64,000 nucleotides of DNA, from the NCBI RefSeq assembly GCF_036192275.1, contig NZ_CP108088.1, positions 2,977,501 to 3,041,500 on the forward strand, written 5' to 3'. The notes under the pieces were generated by a model. That model made no database searches, was not told where the DNA came from, and saw only the letters and a list, made by a program, of their open reading frames with translations. The DNA comes from Streptomyces sp. NBC_00250. GTDB lineage: Bacteria; Actinomycetota; Actinomycetes; Streptomycetales; Streptomycetaceae. Both the position numbers and the translations under genes were made by a program. Positions 63,399 through 64,000 of this stretch are shown here, piece by piece (the stretch's first letter is position 1; each line of letters begins with the position of its first letter).

Positions 63399-63426
63399 AC
63401 CTAACTATCGGCGGGGGTATTGTCAA
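63399..63426 (-). promoter_or_regulatory. Probable promoter of pfkA
   Basis: On the minus strand TTGACA (63426-63421), a 16-bp spacer and TTAGGT (63404-63399) give a sigma-70-like promoter with a predicted leader of about 150 bases. The sequence is more AT-rich than its surroundings. The rest of the roughly 330-bp gap to the phosphotransacetylase gene shows no gene. Confidence 0.55.
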
Positions 63427-63574
63427 GGGGGTAATGCCGCCCTATCGGGGCTTTCCGAGCACAGCAGGTTGACGCGAGGGACGACGGCGTCGGTCGGCGT
63501 ACGGGCCGCGAGCGTGCCGCTCGCCCCGGCTCCGCGAGTCCCGTTTTCCGCAGGACTGGACAGGAGACCACGGC

Positions 63575-64000
63575 GTGACGCGCAGCGTGTACGTGACCGG
63601 GATCGACCGCGGTGACGGCCGCCAGGTCGTCGAGCTGGGAGTCATGGAGCTCCTCACCCGTCAGGTGGACCGGGTGGGGGTGTTCCGGCCGCTGGTGCAC
63701 GACGGTCCCGACCGGTTGTTCGACCTGCTGCGCACCCGCTACCGGCTTCCGCAGGACGCCTCGACGGTCTACGGCATGGACTACCACGAGGCCTCCGCAC
63801 TCCAGGCCGAGCGCGGCACCGACGAGCTGGTCTCGCAGCTGGTCGACCGTTTCCACACGGTCGCCCGCGAGTACGAGGTCGTCCTGGTGCTCGGCACCGA
63901 CTTCGCCGCCACCCAGCTCCCCGACGAACTGGCGCTCAACGCCCGGCTCGCCAACGAGTTCGGCGCCTCCGTCATCCCGGTCGTCGGCGGCAAGGGCCAG
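63575..64000 (+). CDS. pta: Phosphate acetyltransferase, N-terminal part cut by window end
   Basis: The first 142 residues are visible. VTRSVYVTGIDRGDGRQVVELGVMELLTRQVDRVGVFRPLV is the N-terminal P-loop-like AAA_26 domain of long-form Pta enzymes, and VVLVLGTDFAATQLPDELALNARLANEFGASVIPVVGGKGQ continues it. The enzyme converts acetyl-CoA and phosphate to acetyl phosphate, normally with an acetate kinase gene downstream. GTG at 63575 has AGGAG about 8 bases upstream. It is divergent from pfkA, as in S. coelicolor. Confidence 0.9.
   Translation, partial: MTRSVYVTGIDRGDGRQVVELGVMELLTRQVDRVGVFRPLVHDGPDRLFDLLRTRYRLPQDASTVYGMDYHEASALQAERGTDELVSQLVDRFHTVAREYEVVLVLGTDFAATQLPDELALNARLANEFGASVIPVVGGKGQ

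Overview
This window reads as a stretch of Streptomyces chromosome. It is very GC-rich and densely coding. GTG starts are common, junctions are often ATGA/GTGA overlaps, and several genes seem to lack a leader. The gene order also matches, as I remember it, the S. coelicolor SCO5425-SCO5465 interval read backwards: an EF-hand protein, enoyl-CoA hydratase, glgX, a neutral protease, the glgP/glgE/treS/mak/glgB locus, a HelD-type ATPase, MerR-thioredoxin, pfkA2 and pta. No rRNA, tRNA, CRISPR array, insertion sequence or prophage was seen.

Layout. 1-13.6 kb: an SDR fragment, a TrmB/LuxR-type regulator, a small secreted protein with a repeated DDFVWP motif, a two-EF-hand calcium protein, a GNAT enzyme, a deacetylase/beta-propeller lipoprotein pair, an anti-sigma-type ATPase, enoyl-CoA hydratase, two paralogous L,D-transpeptidase lipoproteins, glycogen debranching enzyme and a lipoprotein. 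13.6-29.2 kb: regulation and transport, comprising an AraC regulator, an ABC-2 exporter coupled to a two-component system, a heterodimeric ABC exporter, an MFS pump with a GntR-TetR fusion regulator, a secreted thermolysin-family protease, and a second two-component system whose kinase has an extra C-terminal extracytoplasmic domain.

29.2-47.7 kb: the alpha-glucan locus (glgP, glgE, treS, maltokinase, glgB), in which TreS, maltokinase, GlgE and GlgB form the trehalose-to-glucan GlgE pathway and GlgP degrades glucan. Between glgP and glgE, normally neighbours, sits an apparent accessory cluster (31.9-39.7 kb): a PhzS-like FAD monooxygenase, a PrnB-like heme-dependent aromatic oxygenase, an MFS exporter, an HpaB-type FADH2-dependent hydroxylase, an AraC regulator and a divergent NmrA-like reductase. 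I regard this as the best candidate for an undescribed system: a compact aromatic (possibly tryptophan-derived) metabolite pathway.

47.7-64 kb: an orphan AfsA-like gamma-butyrolactone synthase gene preceded by two palindromes; a HelD/HelR-family RNA polymerase recycling ATPase started by TTG; a candidate small RNA with near-consensus promoter and terminator; MerR-thioredoxin with a symmetric operator; an Lrp regulator divergent from an epimerase-like/aldo-keto reductase pair; a C4-dicarboxylate symporter beside a CitA/DcuS-type sensor and regulator; 33-bp tandem repeats before an XRE protein; a tyrosine phosphatase; an HTH-transmembrane-extracellular protein; 6-phosphofructokinase; and the start of phosphotransacetylase. 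All coordinates and functions come from reading the sequence, and no searches were run.
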